Source: an uncultured Oscillibacter sp.
GTDB taxonomy: Bacteria > Bacillota > Clostridia > Oscillospirales > Oscillospiraceae
Length of the DNA stretch: 53,446 bases
Direction of reading: 5' to 3'
Assembly (NCBI GenBank): GCA_910586735.1
Contig: CAJUJW010000013.1
Coordinates: forward strand, 1 to 53,446
The notes beneath the pieces were generated by a model. The model did not search any database. It was not told where the DNA came from and saw only the letters and a program-made list of their open reading frames with translations. How positions within the stretch are numbered: position 1 is the first letter of the stretch; every line of letters starts with the position of its first letter. The position numbers and the translations under genes were made by a program. This document shows positions 24,345 to 33,401 of the stretch, in pieces.

Positions 24345-25688
24345 TCACAGCACCATCGTCTCCCACTTATGCCCATGGAAGCGGGGGATGAAAAAGGCGA
24401 TGCGCAGGAGCCAGTCGGCGAACATGGCCATCCAGATGCCCACCACGCCGAAGCCCAGGACCCGCCCCAGCAAAATGCCGAAGCCCACCCGCATGGTCCA
24501 CATGGACACCGAGGAGACCACCATGGTAAACCGGGTGTCCCCCGCCGCCCGGAGGGCCTGGGGCAGGGTGAAGGACAGCGGCCAGATCAGCATGCCCACA
24601 AAGCCGTGCATCCAGATGACCTGCCGGGCCCAGGTCTCCGCCTCCGGCGAGACGTTGTACAGCCGGAGAACCATGGGCAGGGCCAGGTACACCAGCACGA
24701 TGCTGATGTCCATGGCCAGATAGGCCGTTTTCAGCAGCTTCCTGGCGTACAGCCGGGCCTTGCCGTAGTCCCCCGCCCCCACGCACTGGGACACGACCGT
24801 CACAATGCCGAGGCCCAGGGCGTTCCCCGCTACGCACTGGAAGGTACACAGGGTATTGCCGATGGCGTTGGCCGCGACGGCGGCGGTGCCCAGGACGGAC
24901 ACCGTGGAGAGGAGCAGAATCTTGCCCAGCTGGAACATGCTGCTCTCCAGCCCGTTGGTCACGCCGAAGCGGAGGATGTTTTTCACGATGTACCGGTCGT
25001 GCCGGAGGGCCAGCCTCTCCACCTGGAGGGGCAGGCCCGGCCGCCGGAGGAGCAGTACCATGGCCGCCGCCGCGAAGATACGGGAGACCAGGGTGGGGAT
25101 GGCCACGCCCTCCACTCCCATATGGAGGCCGAAAATCAAGAGGGCGTTTCCCACAGCGTTGATGATGTTCATCCCCAGGGAGACCCACATGGAGATTTTG
25201 GAGTTGCCCATGACCCGGAAGAGGGCCGCCCCGGCGCTGTAGACCGCCAGGAAGGGGGTGGAGGACTCCACAATCAGGTAATAGGTGTTGGCGTAGGCCG
25301 CCACGTCCGGCTCCACCTGGCCGAAGACCACGTTCAGCACAAAGCCCCGGGCCAGGTAGAACAGCAGGGTAATCAGCAGGGACGCCTCCGCCATGAACAG
25401 CAGAAGCTGCTCCCCGGCGTGGCCGGCTTTGTCCCGCTCCTGCCGGCCCAGGTACTGCCCGGCGATGGCCGCGCCGCCGGTGGCCAGGGCGGCGAAGGTG
25501 TTCACCAGCAGTACGTTCACTGTGTCCACCAGGGACACGGCGGAGATGGCCGCCTCTCCCACCTGGGAGACCATGACGGAGTCCAGCAGACCCACGGTGA
25601 TGGCCAGCAGCTGCTCGATGACCAGGGGGATAATCAGCCGCCGGAGGTCCCGGCCGCTGAAGTCAATTTGTATTGCTTTAGGTTCCAT
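24345..25688 (-). CDS. MATE family multidrug/metabolite efflux transporter
   Basis: A 447-residue membrane protein with twelve predicted helices in two similar halves, typical of MATE antiporters that export small molecules using Na+ or H+ gradients. Family patterns are visible, including PLVIEQLLAITVGLLDSVMV in helix 1 and GGAAIAGQYLGRQE after helix 2. The ATG at 25688 is chosen because the protein starts MEPKAIQIDFS and then runs into helix 1, as the family does; a longer frame upstream lies in repeat-like DNA. The ribosome binding site is weak (AGAGAGG). It lies downstream of the AraC gene on the same strand. Confidence 0.9.
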   Translation of the reverse strand: MEPKAIQIDFSGRDLRRLIIPLVIEQLLAITVGLLDSVMVSQVGEAAISAVSLVDTVNVLLVNTFAALATGGAAIAGQYLGRQERDKAGHAGEQLLLFMAEASLLITLLFYLARGFVLNVVFGQVEPDVAAYANTYYLIVESSTPFLAVYSAGAALFRVMGNSKISMWVSLGMNIINAVGNALLIFGLHMGVEGVAIPTLVSRIFAAAAMVLLLRRPGLPLQVERLALRHDRYIVKNILRFGVTNGLESSMFQLGKILLLSTVSVLGTAAVAANAIGNTLCTFQCVAGNALGLGIVTVVSQCVGAGDYGKARLYARKLLKTAYLAMDISIVLVYLALPMVLRLYNVSPEAETWARQVIWMHGFVGMLIWPLSFTLPQALRAAGDTRFTMVVSSVSMWTMRVGFGILLGRVLGFGVVGIWMAMFADWLLRIAFFIPRFHGHKWETMVL

Positions 25689-25842
25689 AATGCCTCTCTT
25701 TGAGTTCGCTGTCGCAAACGTTGCCGTCGCTCCGGCCTGGTCAATTGCCAGACTCTGTAGCGCGCTAAAGTTCTTTTGCTTACTTTTACCCTCCGGGTAT
25801 ACGGGGCCGCTAAGCGGCCCCATATCTTTCAAGAAAAGTAAG
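25689..25842. repeat. intergenic repeat-like segment with nested hairpin
   Basis: GGGGCCGC/GCGGCCCC (25803-25823 region) forms a perfect inner stem, and CTTACTTTT/AAAAGTAAG forms an outer pair around it. The minus-strand frame would encode a low-complexity Ala/Ser/Thr peptide that I believe recurs as a spurious ORF beside many genes in related genomes. This suggests a dispersed intergenic repeat, but it needs a genome search. Confidence 0.4.
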
Positions 25843-26700
25843 TTATCGAAATTCTCTTGGGTTCATGTGGAAGGTGTTCCGAAAGGCCCGGAGGAAGGTG
25901 GAATATTCAGAAAAGCCCACCTGTTCCGCCGCCTTCATCACCGGCGTGCCCGCCCGGATCAGCTCCCCCGCCCGGAGGAGGCGCTTCTGGCTGACGTACT
26001 GGTGGATGGTGTAGCCGGTGACGGCCTTGAAGCGGTGCATCAGGTAGTACCGGCTCAGGTAGAACCGCCCGGCCAGGGCGCTGACCGTCAGGTCCCCGGC
26101 CAGGTTCCCGGCGATGTAGCGGAGAATCTCCTCAATCTTGGGGTCCACCCGGTAGCTGTCCGTCTCCTCCTGGGCCGTGCGGTCCCGGAGGATGTCCCGG
26201 TTCACGTCGATCAAGAGCTGCTGGCACAGGGTGTCCGCCAAGCGGGCGGACCCGAACTCCGCGGAGTGCAGGGCCTCCTCCAGCCGCTGGATGGTCCCCA
26301 TGTACTGGAGGCGGCGCTCGGCGCTGCCCCGCAGAAGGTGGAAGCCCCGGCGGCGGGCGGCGTCAAAGCAGGCGTCCATGGGCTCGCCGGGGTCGCTGCG
26401 GGAGGCCAGATACTCCCGCCCCAGCCACACCACCACCCGCTCATAGGGTTCCGAGGGGTCGATGATGGGCCGGTGAATCAGGTTGTGCTGAACCAGCAGA
26501 ATGTCCCAGGGCTGGAGGAAGTAGGTGACGCCCTCCACCAGATAGGCCACCTTGCCCCCCAGGAGGAGAATCAGCTTGTCGAACTCGTGGTAGTGGTACT
26601 CCACCCTCTGGGCCCGGCTGTCCTTGAGGTGGAAGAGGCGGAAGTCCTCGTTGAGATAGCCCCGCTTTTTGGCGTTTCCGGCGTGCTCTCCGGCGGTCAT
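25843..26700 (-). CDS. AraC family transcriptional regulator
   Basis: A 285-residue regulator with an N-terminal cupin-like sensor domain (about 20-150, VEYHYHEFDKLILLLGGKVAY) and a C-terminal AraC double helix-turn-helix (about 185-285). The second motif is VGFSEYSTFLRAFRNTFHMNPREFR. The ATG has GAGGAGGG 7 nt upstream. The MATE transporter follows on the same strand, so it is a plausible target. The ligand is unknown. Confidence 0.92.
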   Translation of the reverse strand: MTAGEHAGNAKKRGYLNEDFRLFHLKDSRAQRVEYHYHEFDKLILLLGGKVAYLVEGVTYFLQPWDILLVQHNLIHRPIIDPSEPYERVVVWLGREYLASRSDPGEPMDACFDAARRRGFHLLRGSAERRLQYMGTIQRLEEALHSAEFGSARLADTLCQQLLIDVNRDILRDRTAQEETDSYRVDPKIEEILRYIAGNLAGDLTVSALAGRFYLSRYYLMHRFKAVTGYTIHQYVSQKRLLRAGELIRAGTPVMKAAEQVGFSEYSTFLRAFRNTFHMNPREFR

Positions 26701-26865
26701 GGCGTTCCCTCCTCTCCCCGTTCGCGTTCTCTATCCTAGCGCACTTTTCGCCCTCCCGCAACCCGAATAACCAACAAACCTGTTAAAAAATTTCCCGCAT
26801 CTTTGGCGGAAGCGGCAAAAACCCGGGCCCCGGCGGCGAAAAATTTGGGCACACGGGTTTCTTGA

Positions 26866-26878
26866 AATTTGCTATAGT
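26866..26878 (+). promoter_or_regulatory. extended -10 promoter of the DHFR gene
   Basis: TGCTATAGT matches an extended -10 (TGnTATAAT-like) about 70 nt before the ATG. A good -35 is not evident. Confidence 0.45.
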
Positions 26879-26950
26879 AATAGATAGGATAGACGGGCAT
26901 AGGAATTGGACGAATCCCCCCACACTGTACACACTGTATGAGGTGAATGT

Positions 26951-27454
26951 ATGAACGCTTACGTAGTCGCAGACCAGCGCTGGGCTTTTGGCCGGAACGG
27001 CGGACTGCTCTTCTCCCTGCCCACGGACCTGGAGCACTTTCACGCCCTGACCCGGAACGGCACCGTCATCATGGGGCCGGAACGGCTGGTGTTCTTCACC
27101 GGCGGGGCCCCCCTGCCCCAGAGACGGAACATCATCGTCTCCAGGGACCTCTCCGCCCTGCCCGAGGGGGCCGAGGGCGTCACCTCCCCGGAGAAGGCCC
27201 TGCTTCTTGCCGGCGGACCGGAGTCGGAGAACCTCTGGATCATCGGCGGGGGCAGCATCTACGCCGCCCTGCTCTCCCGCTGCCACCGGGTGTACCTCAC
27301 TCGGGTGGAGACCCGGGTGGAGGAGTCCGACACCTTCTTCCCCAACCTGGATAAGCTGCCCAACTGGGAGATGGACTCCGCCGGGGAACTGATTGAGGAG
27401 AACGGCCTCAAGTTCCGCTTTCTGGAGTATGTCAACACCAAGCCCGCCTGCTGA
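26951..27454 (+). CDS. dihydrofolate reductase
   Basis: A 167-residue protein with the DHFR fold pattern: MNAYVVADQRWAFGRNGGLL at the start, LPTDLEHFHALT with the active-site Asp, and the WIIGGGSIYAALL glycine motif near residue 98. It should reduce dihydrofolate with NADPH. The usual MGRKT motif that contacts the NADPH 2'-phosphate is replaced by MGPER, so cofactor binding may be altered. The ATG has GAGGTGAATGT upstream. It is transcribed away from the AraC gene. Confidence 0.85.
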   Translation: MNAYVVADQRWAFGRNGGLLFSLPTDLEHFHALTRNGTVIMGPERLVFFTGGAPLPQRRNIIVSRDLSALPEGAEGVTSPEKALLLAGGPESENLWIIGGGSIYAALLSRCHRVYLTRVETRVEESDTFFPNLDKLPNWEMDSAGELIEENGLKFRFLEYVNTKPAC

Positions 27455-27557
27455 GGGATGAGGCCGTGGAGGCCATCCTCAGCGGCCGGGTTTACGAGCA
27501 AATCAAGGACGAGAAGGCCGCCTGACTGGTGGAGCTGGCGAAGGAAATCAAGGGATA
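27455..27557 (+). pseudogene. short coding remnant after DHFR
   Basis: The frame just after the DHFR stop encodes LRDEAVEAILSGRVYEQIKD, then EKAA and a stop, then LVELAKEIKG and a stop. It reads like the end of a small acidic helical protein with no start codon or ribosome binding site. It could be the tail of a lost gene; I do not recognise it. Confidence 0.3.
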
Positions 27558-27559
27558 AC

Positions 27560-27594
27560 GGGACTTTGGGGCCTCCCCAAAGTCCCTTGTTTTT
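27560..27594 (+). terminator. intrinsic terminator after DHFR
   Basis: GGGACTTTGGGG (27560-27571) and CCCCAAAGTCCC (27575-27586) form a perfect 12-bp stem followed by TTGTTTTT. Confidence 0.92.
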
Positions 27595-27609
27595 CCACCC
27601 CGGCGGCGG

Positions 27610-27615
27610 TATAAT
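27610..27615 (+). promoter_or_regulatory. -10 element of recG
   Basis: TATAAT at 27610-27615, about 35 nt before the GTG start. A -35 box is not convincing because the terminator of DHFR occupies that place. Confidence 0.5.
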
Positions 27616-27649
27616 AGCAAGGAGAACACCGGAGAGGAGGGGAACCCCC

Positions 27650-29695
27650 GTGGCAGACCTGAAAACCGACGTGCGCTATGTCAAGGGCATTGGCGAGCAG
27701 CGGGCCAAGGCCCTGGCAAAGCTGGGCATTCACACCCTCCGGGACCTGATTTCCTGGTTCCCCCGGCGCTATGAGGACCGGACTGAGACCCGGCGCATCG
27801 CGGACCTGATTCCCGGCGAGACCGCCTGCGCCGCCGCCATGGTAGCGGCGGCCCCCACGGTGACTCACGTCCGCAAGGGCCTGGACCTGGTGAAGCTCCG
27901 GGCGGTGGACGAGACCGGGGCCCTGGACGTGACCTTTTTCAACCAGTCCTGGCTGAAAAACAGCCTCCGGGCTGGGGAGACCTACGTCTTCTGCGGCAAG
28001 GCCGAGGGTTCCCTCTTCCGCCGCCGGATGACGAACCCGGTGGTGGAGCCCGAGGGCCGGCGGGAGGCCACGGGGCGCATCGTCCCCGTCTACCCCCTCA
28101 CCGCCGGGGTCAGCCAGCTGATTCTCTCCCGGTCCGTCCGGCAGGGGCTGGACGCCTGCGCGGACATCCTGCCCGACGCGCTGCCGGACGAGATACGGAT
28201 GGAGCACCAGCTCTGCCGGGTGGGCTACGCCTACGAGAACATCCACTTCCCCGAAAACGCCGAGGCCCTGGACCTGGCCCGGCGGCGGCTGGCCTTTGAG
28301 GAGCTGTTTCTCTTCACCCTGGGCCTCCGGCGGCTGCGGCAGCGGCGGGAGACCGTGGAGGTAGACCCCTTCCGCCCCGTGGACATGGGGGTCTTTTACC
28401 AGGCCCTGCCCTTCTCCCTGACGGAGGCCCAGCGCCGCTGTATTGACGAGGCCCTGGGGGACATGGTTTCCGGGCGGCCCATGAACCGTCTGTGCCAGGG
28501 GGACGTGGGCAGCGGCAAGACCATGGTGGCCGCCGCCTGCGCCTACTTCTGCGTGAAAAACGGCCGCCAGGCGGCCCTGATGGCCCCCACGGAAATCCTG
28601 GCCCGGCAGCACTACGAGGGCCTCAGGCCCCTGCTGGAGCCCCTGGGGGTCCGGTGCGCCCTGCTCACCGGGTCCAGCACCGCAAAAGAGAAAAAGGCCC
28701 TGGCCGCTGGCCTGGCGGCGGGGGAGATCGACTTTATGGTGGGCACCCACGCCCTGATTACCGGCGGGCTGGAGTACCGCTCCCTGGGCCTGGTGGTGAC
28801 GGACGAGCAGCACCGCTTCGGCGTGGGCCAGCGGGCGGCCCTGGCGGGCAAGGGGGACCACCCCCACACCCTGGTTATGTCGGCGACCCCCATCCCCCGG
28901 ACCCTGGCCCTGATTCTCTACGGGGACCTGGACGTGTCCGTCATCGACCAGCTGCCCCCCGGACGGCGGCCCGTCCAGACCTCCCTGGTGGACAGCAGCT
29001 ACCACCCCCGCATCTACAACTTCCTCCGCAAGCTGGTGGGAGAGGGGCGGCAGGTCTACATCGTCTGCCCCGCCGTCAGCGAGAGCGAGGACGGGGACGA
29101 CCGGAAAGCCGTGACGGAGTATGCCGCCCAGCTCCAGCGGGAGGTCTTCCCGGACCTCCGGGTGGCCTATGTCCACGGCAAGATGAAGCCCAAGGAGAAG
29201 GACGCGGTGATGTCCGCCTTCGCCGCCCGGGAGACGGACATTCTGGTGTCCACCACGGTCATCGAGGTGGGGGTGGACGTGCCCAACGCCGCCGTCATGG
29301 TGGTGGAGAACGCGGAGCGCTTCGGCCTCAGCCAGCTGCACCAGCTTCGGGGCCGGGTGGGCCGGGGGGCCTGGCAGTCCTACTGCGTCCTGGTCTCCGA
29401 CAACCGGAACGAGGAGACCCGGCAGCGGCTGCGGGTCATGGTGAAGACCGCCGACGGCTTCAAAATCGCCGAGGAGGACCTGCGCCTCCGGGGGCCGGGG
29501 GACTTCTTCGGCCAGCGGCAGCACGGCCTGCCGGGCCTCCGGGTGGCGGACATCGGCTGCGGCACCCAGCTCCTGCGGGAGGCCCAGGGGGCGGCGGAGG
29601 CCCTGCTGGAGCGGGACCCGGAGTTAAGGACCTGCCCCGCCACGGCGGAACGGATGGCGGAGTTGTTTGCTGAGGCGAAGGATACGCTGAACTGA
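27650..29695 (+). CDS. recG: ATP-dependent DNA helicase RecG
   Basis: A 681-residue RecG helicase, which remodels stalled replication forks and Holliday junctions. The N-terminal wedge/OB part (about 1-245) begins with the helix-hairpin-helix-like VRYVKGIGEQRAKALAKLGI. Helicase motifs follow: GDVGSGKTMVA (Walker A, near 283), VVTDEQHRFGVGQR (motif II, DEQH), SATPIPRTLAL (motif III) and the C-terminal QLRGRVGRG (motif VI). The start is GTG at 27650 with GGAGGGG 7 nt upstream, which gives the usual RecG length. It converges with ftsK across a shared terminator. Confidence 0.96.
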   Translation: MADLKTDVRYVKGIGEQRAKALAKLGIHTLRDLISWFPRRYEDRTETRRIADLIPGETACAAAMVAAAPTVTHVRKGLDLVKLRAVDETGALDVTFFNQSWLKNSLRAGETYVFCGKAEGSLFRRRMTNPVVEPEGRREATGRIVPVYPLTAGVSQLILSRSVRQGLDACADILPDALPDEIRMEHQLCRVGYAYENIHFPENAEALDLARRRLAFEELFLFTLGLRRLRQRRETVEVDPFRPVDMGVFYQALPFSLTEAQRRCIDEALGDMVSGRPMNRLCQGDVGSGKTMVAAACAYFCVKNGRQAALMAPTEILARQHYEGLRPLLEPLGVRCALLTGSSTAKEKKALAAGLAAGEIDFMVGTHALITGGLEYRSLGLVVTDEQHRFGVGQRAALAGKGDHPHTLVMSATPIPRTLALILYGDLDVSVIDQLPPGRRPVQTSLVDSSYHPRIYNFLRKLVGEGRQVYIVCPAVSESEDGDDRKAVTEYAAQLQREVFPDLRVAYVHGKMKPKEKDAVMSAFAARETDILVSTTVIEVGVDVPNAAVMVVENAERFGLSQLHQLRGRVGRGAWQSYCVLVSDNRNEETRQRLRVMVKTADGFKIAEEDLRLRGPGDFFGQRQHGLPGLRVADIGCGTQLLREAQGAAEALLERDPELRTCPATAERMAELFAEAKDTLN

Positions 29696-29701
29696 AAAAT
29701 C

Positions 29702-29729
29702 AAGCGCCTGGGGACTCCCCCAGGCGCTT
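29702..29729. terminator. bidirectional terminator between recG and ftsK
   Basis: AAGCGCCTGGGG (29702-29713) and CCCCAGGCGCTT (29718-29729) form a perfect 12-bp stem between convergent genes. A/T tracts on both sides are short. Confidence 0.8.
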
Positions 29730-29735
29730 GTCCGT

Positions 29736-32378
29736 TTATTCGTCTCCGAAACTCTCCTCGGGCGGCTCCTCCGGCGCGCCGCCGCCCATCTTGATCTCCT
29801 GCCACTTCTCCTTGGTAATCAGCAGCTGCCGGGGCTTGGACCCCTCGAAGGGCCCCACGTAGCCCCGCTCCTCCAGCTGGTCCACCAGCCGGGCGGCACG
29901 GGAGTAGCCCAGCTTCAAGCGCCGCTGGAGCATGGACGTGGACGCCTGCCCCGTCTCCAGGATGACCTCCACGGCGGCGGGGAGGAGCTCGTCCTCCTCG
30001 CTCTCCTGGGGATCGGGAGAGGCGGGCTTGCCCCCCTTGCTTCCCTTCTCCTGGACGGATTCCTCGATTTTGGCAATCACGTCGTCGTCGTACTGGGCCT
30101 CGCCCGTCTGCTTGACGAAGGACACCACCCGGTCGATCTCCTCCGGGGTGATGAAGCAGCCCTGGACGCGGGTGGGCTTTCCGGCCCCCAGGGGGGCGTA
30201 GAGCATGTCGCCCCGGCCCACCAGCTTTTCCGCGCCGCCGTTGTCCAGGATGATGCGGGATTCCATGGAGGACGCCACGGCGAAGGCGATGCGGCTGGGG
30301 ATATTGGCCTTCATGAGGCCGGTGATCACGTCGGCGGAGGGCCGCTGGGTGGCAATCACTAAGTGCATCCCGGCGGCGCGGCCCATCTGGGCCACCCGGC
30401 AGATGGACTCCTCCACCTCCTTGGCCGCCACCAGCATCAAATCCGCCAGCTCGTCGATGACCACCACCACGCTGGGCAGGGGTTCCAGGTCCTCCTTGGT
30501 CTTCGCCAGGCGGTTGAACTCCTCCAGCTTTTTCACCCCGTGCTCGGAGAAGGTCTTGTAGCGCTTCATCATCTCGAATACCGCCCACTGAAGGGCCCCG
30601 GCGGCCTTCTTGGGGTCCGTCACCACGGGGATCAGCAGGTGGGGAATGCCGTTGTAGGGGGCCAGCTCCACCATCTTGGGGTCCACCATGATGAAGCGCA
30701 CGTCCTCCGGCGTGGACTTGTAGAGGAGGCTGATAATCAGGGAGTTGGTACACACGGACTTGCCCGAACCCGTGGTGCCCGCGATGAGCACGTGGGGCAG
30801 GGTCCCGATGTCCCCGATGACGTTCCGCCCGCCGATGTCCCGGCCCAGGGCGAAGGCCACGTTGGACTTGTGCCCGGCGAACTCCCGGGACTCAATCACG
30901 TCCCGGATCAGCACCGGCGTCACCTGCTTGTTGGGCACCTCGACGCCCACCACGGAAATCTTGTCCGGTATGGGGGCGATGCGCACCCCCGTGGCCCCCA
31001 GGGCCAGGGCGATGTCGTCCGCCAGGTTGGTGATTTTGGAGAGCTTCACCCCCTGCTCCAGGACGAACTCGTACCGGGTGACGGCGGGGCCGTGAATCAC
31101 GTCGCCGGGGGCGGCGTCCACGCCGAAGCTGGTGAGGGTCTCCGCCAGGCGGCGGGAGTTGTTCCTGAGCTCGGCCCCGGCCTCCACGTGGTTCTCCCCC
31201 GCGCTCATTTTCAGCAGGTCCACCGGGGGATAGAGGTAGGACCCGTCCTCCGAGGCCAGCTTTTCCTCGATTTCCGCAGCCACGGCGGCGGTCTGAGCCG
31301 CCACCTCCCTGGCCGTCTCGGCCTTGCCGCTGCGGGTGAAGGTCTCCGCCGTGGGTTTCTCCGGCTGAGGGGGTTCCGCCTCCCGGACGGGCTCGGGCTC
31401 GGGGACGGGGGGGACCGGCTCCTCCCGGAGGGGCTCCAGGGGAACCGGTTCCGGCCCGGAGGGCACCTCCGGCGGTGCGGGCTCCGGCACCGGCACGGGG
31501 GGCGGCGTGGGAATGGCCGCCTTGGGCTTTTCGGCGGGTTCCGGCGGCGGGGCGGGAACGGGGTCCGCCTCCGTCTGGGCCCGGAGGACCTGGTCCGGCG
31601 TGGGCTGGGCGTCGGCCTTGTGGCGGAAGAAGCCGGTGAACTTCCCGGACCGTTCCGGCCTCACGGGGCGCTCCTCGCCGTCCAGGGGGATGTCAATCTG
31701 AGGCTTGGCCGCCCCGGCGGCAGACCGGCGGCGGGGCGGTTCCGGGGGAACCGGGCGGGGGGCGGGCTCCGGGGGCTCCTCATACCGGGGCCGGGCCCGC
31801 TGCCACTGGGCCAGGGAGGCCAGAGTCAGCCGCAGGGAGAGGAACAGCAGGGCGGCGAACAGGGCCGCGAACAAAATGGTGGAGGCCAGGGGGGAAAACA
31901 CGGCGGCGCACCCGTTGGCCAGCACGCCGGACACGGCCCCGCCGGATTTCAATGCCACGCCGTCGGCCCAGATGATCCCCAGCATCTTGAAGAAGGAGGG
32001 CTCGTAGGTCTCCTTGCAGAAGGCCAGGTGGGCCAGGGCCCCCAGGAACAGGGGCAGCAGCAGGGCGCATGTGGTCCGCAGCTGGACGGGCCGCCCCCGG
32101 TGGAAGACCAGAATCAGCCCCGCCAGCAGAAGCGAGGGCCCCGCCAGCCAATAGCCCCAGCCGAACAGGCCCCTGAGGAGCTTCGCGAAGAAGTCCAGGA
32201 ACAGGGCGTTGACACCGAAATAGCTGACGAAGACAAACAGGGCCAGCACCAGCAGCGCGCCGCCCGCCACCTCCCGGCGGACGGGCTGTTTCTGGGGTGC
32301 CTTCTTGGCGGACCGGGACCCGCCGGACCGGCCGCCCACGCGGCCGGACGTGGATTTCTTTTGTGATGTGGACGCCAC
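29736..32378 (-). CDS. ftsK: DNA translocase FtsK/SpoIIIE
   Basis: An 880-residue DNA translocase that moves chromosomal DNA through the division or sporulation septum. It has a basic N-terminus, about four membrane helices (about 38-185) and a long Pro/Glu-rich linker (about 195-370). The motor domain has Walker A GTTGSGKSVCTNSL near 527 and Walker B VVVIDELADLML. A C-terminal winged-helix gamma domain contains STSMLQRRLKLGYSRAARLV. The start is 29 bp after the uppP stop, so both are probably one transcript. Which paralogue (FtsK or SpoIIIE) it is cannot be told from the sequence. Confidence 0.95.
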   Translation of the reverse strand: MASTSQKKSTSGRVGGRSGGSRSAKKAPQKQPVRREVAGGALLVLALFVFVSYFGVNALFLDFFAKLLRGLFGWGYWLAGPSLLLAGLILVFHRGRPVQLRTTCALLLPLFLGALAHLAFCKETYEPSFFKMLGIIWADGVALKSGGAVSGVLANGCAAVFSPLASTILFAALFAALLFLSLRLTLASLAQWQRARPRYEEPPEPAPRPVPPEPPRRRSAAGAAKPQIDIPLDGEERPVRPERSGKFTGFFRHKADAQPTPDQVLRAQTEADPVPAPPPEPAEKPKAAIPTPPPVPVPEPAPPEVPSGPEPVPLEPLREEPVPPVPEPEPVREAEPPQPEKPTAETFTRSGKAETAREVAAQTAAVAAEIEEKLASEDGSYLYPPVDLLKMSAGENHVEAGAELRNNSRRLAETLTSFGVDAAPGDVIHGPAVTRYEFVLEQGVKLSKITNLADDIALALGATGVRIAPIPDKISVVGVEVPNKQVTPVLIRDVIESREFAGHKSNVAFALGRDIGGRNVIGDIGTLPHVLIAGTTGSGKSVCTNSLIISLLYKSTPEDVRFIMVDPKMVELAPYNGIPHLLIPVVTDPKKAAGALQWAVFEMMKRYKTFSEHGVKKLEEFNRLAKTKEDLEPLPSVVVVIDELADLMLVAAKEVEESICRVAQMGRAAGMHLVIATQRPSADVITGLMKANIPSRIAFAVASSMESRIILDNGGAEKLVGRGDMLYAPLGAGKPTRVQGCFITPEEIDRVVSFVKQTGEAQYDDDVIAKIEESVQEKGSKGGKPASPDPQESEEDELLPAAVEVILETGQASTSMLQRRLKLGYSRAARLVDQLEERGYVGPFEGSKPRQLLITKEKWQEIKMGGGAPEEPPEESFGDE

Positions 32379-32407
32379 GGTATGTACCTCCGAGTGTCAG
32401 GAATTTG

Positions 32408-33244
32408 TCACTTCTGCGTGAAGATCAGGGCCAGGGTGACGACGCCCGCCAGCCAGCAGTAATAGGCGAAAAAGCCGAACTTCCCCTTGTCCGCCACCAG
32501 CTTGATGAGCCGGATACAGAGGTAGCCCACCCCGGCGGAGACCGCCACGCCCACCAGGTACACGGGCACCTCCTCCCAGAGGATACTGGCCTCCAGGGCG
32601 TCCTTGAGGCTCAGGATATTGGCCCCCAGGATGGCGGGGATGGACATGAGGAAGGAGTACCGCACGGCGAACCTCCGGTCAAAGCCCACGAAGCACCCGG
32701 CGGTGATGGTGGTGCCGGACCGGGAAATGCCGGGGCAGGTGGCCAGGGCCTGGCCCACACCCACCATCAGGGCGTCCAGCATGGCGGCGGACTTCTCCGT
32801 CTTCCGCCCCCTGGGCACATGGTCGCTGGCGAAGAGGAGACAGCCTGTGGCAAGCAAAGCGAAGGCCACGAAGTACATGTTGTCCCCCAGGGCCTCAATG
32901 GCGTCCTTCACGGGCAGCACGGCGAAGAGGGGCAGGGTGCCCGCGATGATCAGCAGAATCATCCGCCGGGCGGGGGGCGCGGGGGTGGGGGTGGTTCCGT
33001 GGACAATGTCGCCGACGCCGCAGAAGAACTCCAGCACCATGTCCCGGATGTCCTCCCAGTAGGCGATGAAGACGGCGAACAGGGTGCCCAGGTGGAGGAG
33101 CACGTCGAAAAAGGCGGGGACCTCCGACGCGCCGGAGATGTTCAGCAGGTGCTCGGCAATGGCCAGATGGCCGGAACTGGACACCGGCAGAAACTCTGTC
33201 ACCCCCTGGACGGCGCCCAGGAGGATGGAGGAAAACAGGGTCAA
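32408..33244 (-). CDS. uppP: undecaprenyl-diphosphatase UppP/BacA
   Basis: A 278-residue membrane enzyme that dephosphorylates undecaprenyl diphosphate for cell-wall carrier recycling. The two family motifs are visible: VQGVTEFLPVSSSGHL near the start and PGISRSGTTITAG near residue 165. The start is TTG at 33244 (family start MTLF..ILLGAVQG), with AGGAG 10 nt upstream. A GTG three codons earlier is in frame but only 1 nt from that site. The frame would allow a longer start, but it lies upstream of the promoter -10. Confidence 0.93.
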   Translation of the reverse strand: MTLFSSILLGAVQGVTEFLPVSSSGHLAIAEHLLNISGASEVPAFFDVLLHLGTLFAVFIAYWEDIRDMVLEFFCGVGDIVHGTTPTPAPPARRMILLIIAGTLPLFAVLPVKDAIEALGDNMYFVAFALLATGCLLFASDHVPRGRKTEKSAAMLDALMVGVGQALATCPGISRSGTTITAGCFVGFDRRFAVRYSFLMSIPAILGANILSLKDALEASILWEEVPVYLVGVAVSAGVGYLCIRLIKLVADKGKFGFFAYYCWLAGVVTLALIFTQK

Positions 33245-33283
33245 GGGATTCACACTCCTAACTTGGGGATTTTCACGTAAGAC

Positions 33284-33292
33284 ACAGTATAC
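33284..33292 (-). promoter_or_regulatory. extended -10 promoter of uppP-ftsK
   Basis: On the minus strand TGGTATACT forms an extended -10 about 45 nt before the start. No strong -35 is seen. Confidence 0.5.
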
Positions 33293-33354
33293 CACGGACG
33301 GGCTGTAAATTCCAGTCATATTTCCAGAAGACAAAAAAGACGGAAAAAGGCGGA

Positions 33355-33388
33355 AAAAAGCGGAGGCCGGGACTTTTCCCGGCCTCCG
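33355..33388 (-). terminator. terminator of the ssnA-ygfK operon
   Basis: On the minus strand CGGAGGCCGGGA/TCCCGGCCTCCG forms a perfect 12-bp stem followed by CTTTTTTCC, 13 nt after the ygfK stop. Confidence 0.92.
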
Positions 33389-33401
33389 TTTGAGATTACG
33401 C

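Noticed and set aside
24039..25703. Plus-strand 554-codon frame over the MATE gene
   Set aside because: It is a Gln/His-rich shadow; MATE helices are clear on the minus strand.
27548..29524. Long minus-strand frame opposite recG
   Set aside because: It is a His/Gly/Val-rich shadow of recG codons.
30363..32366. 667-codon plus-strand frame opposite ftsK
   Set aside because: It is a Gly/His/Gln-rich shadow of ftsK with no start signal or domain.
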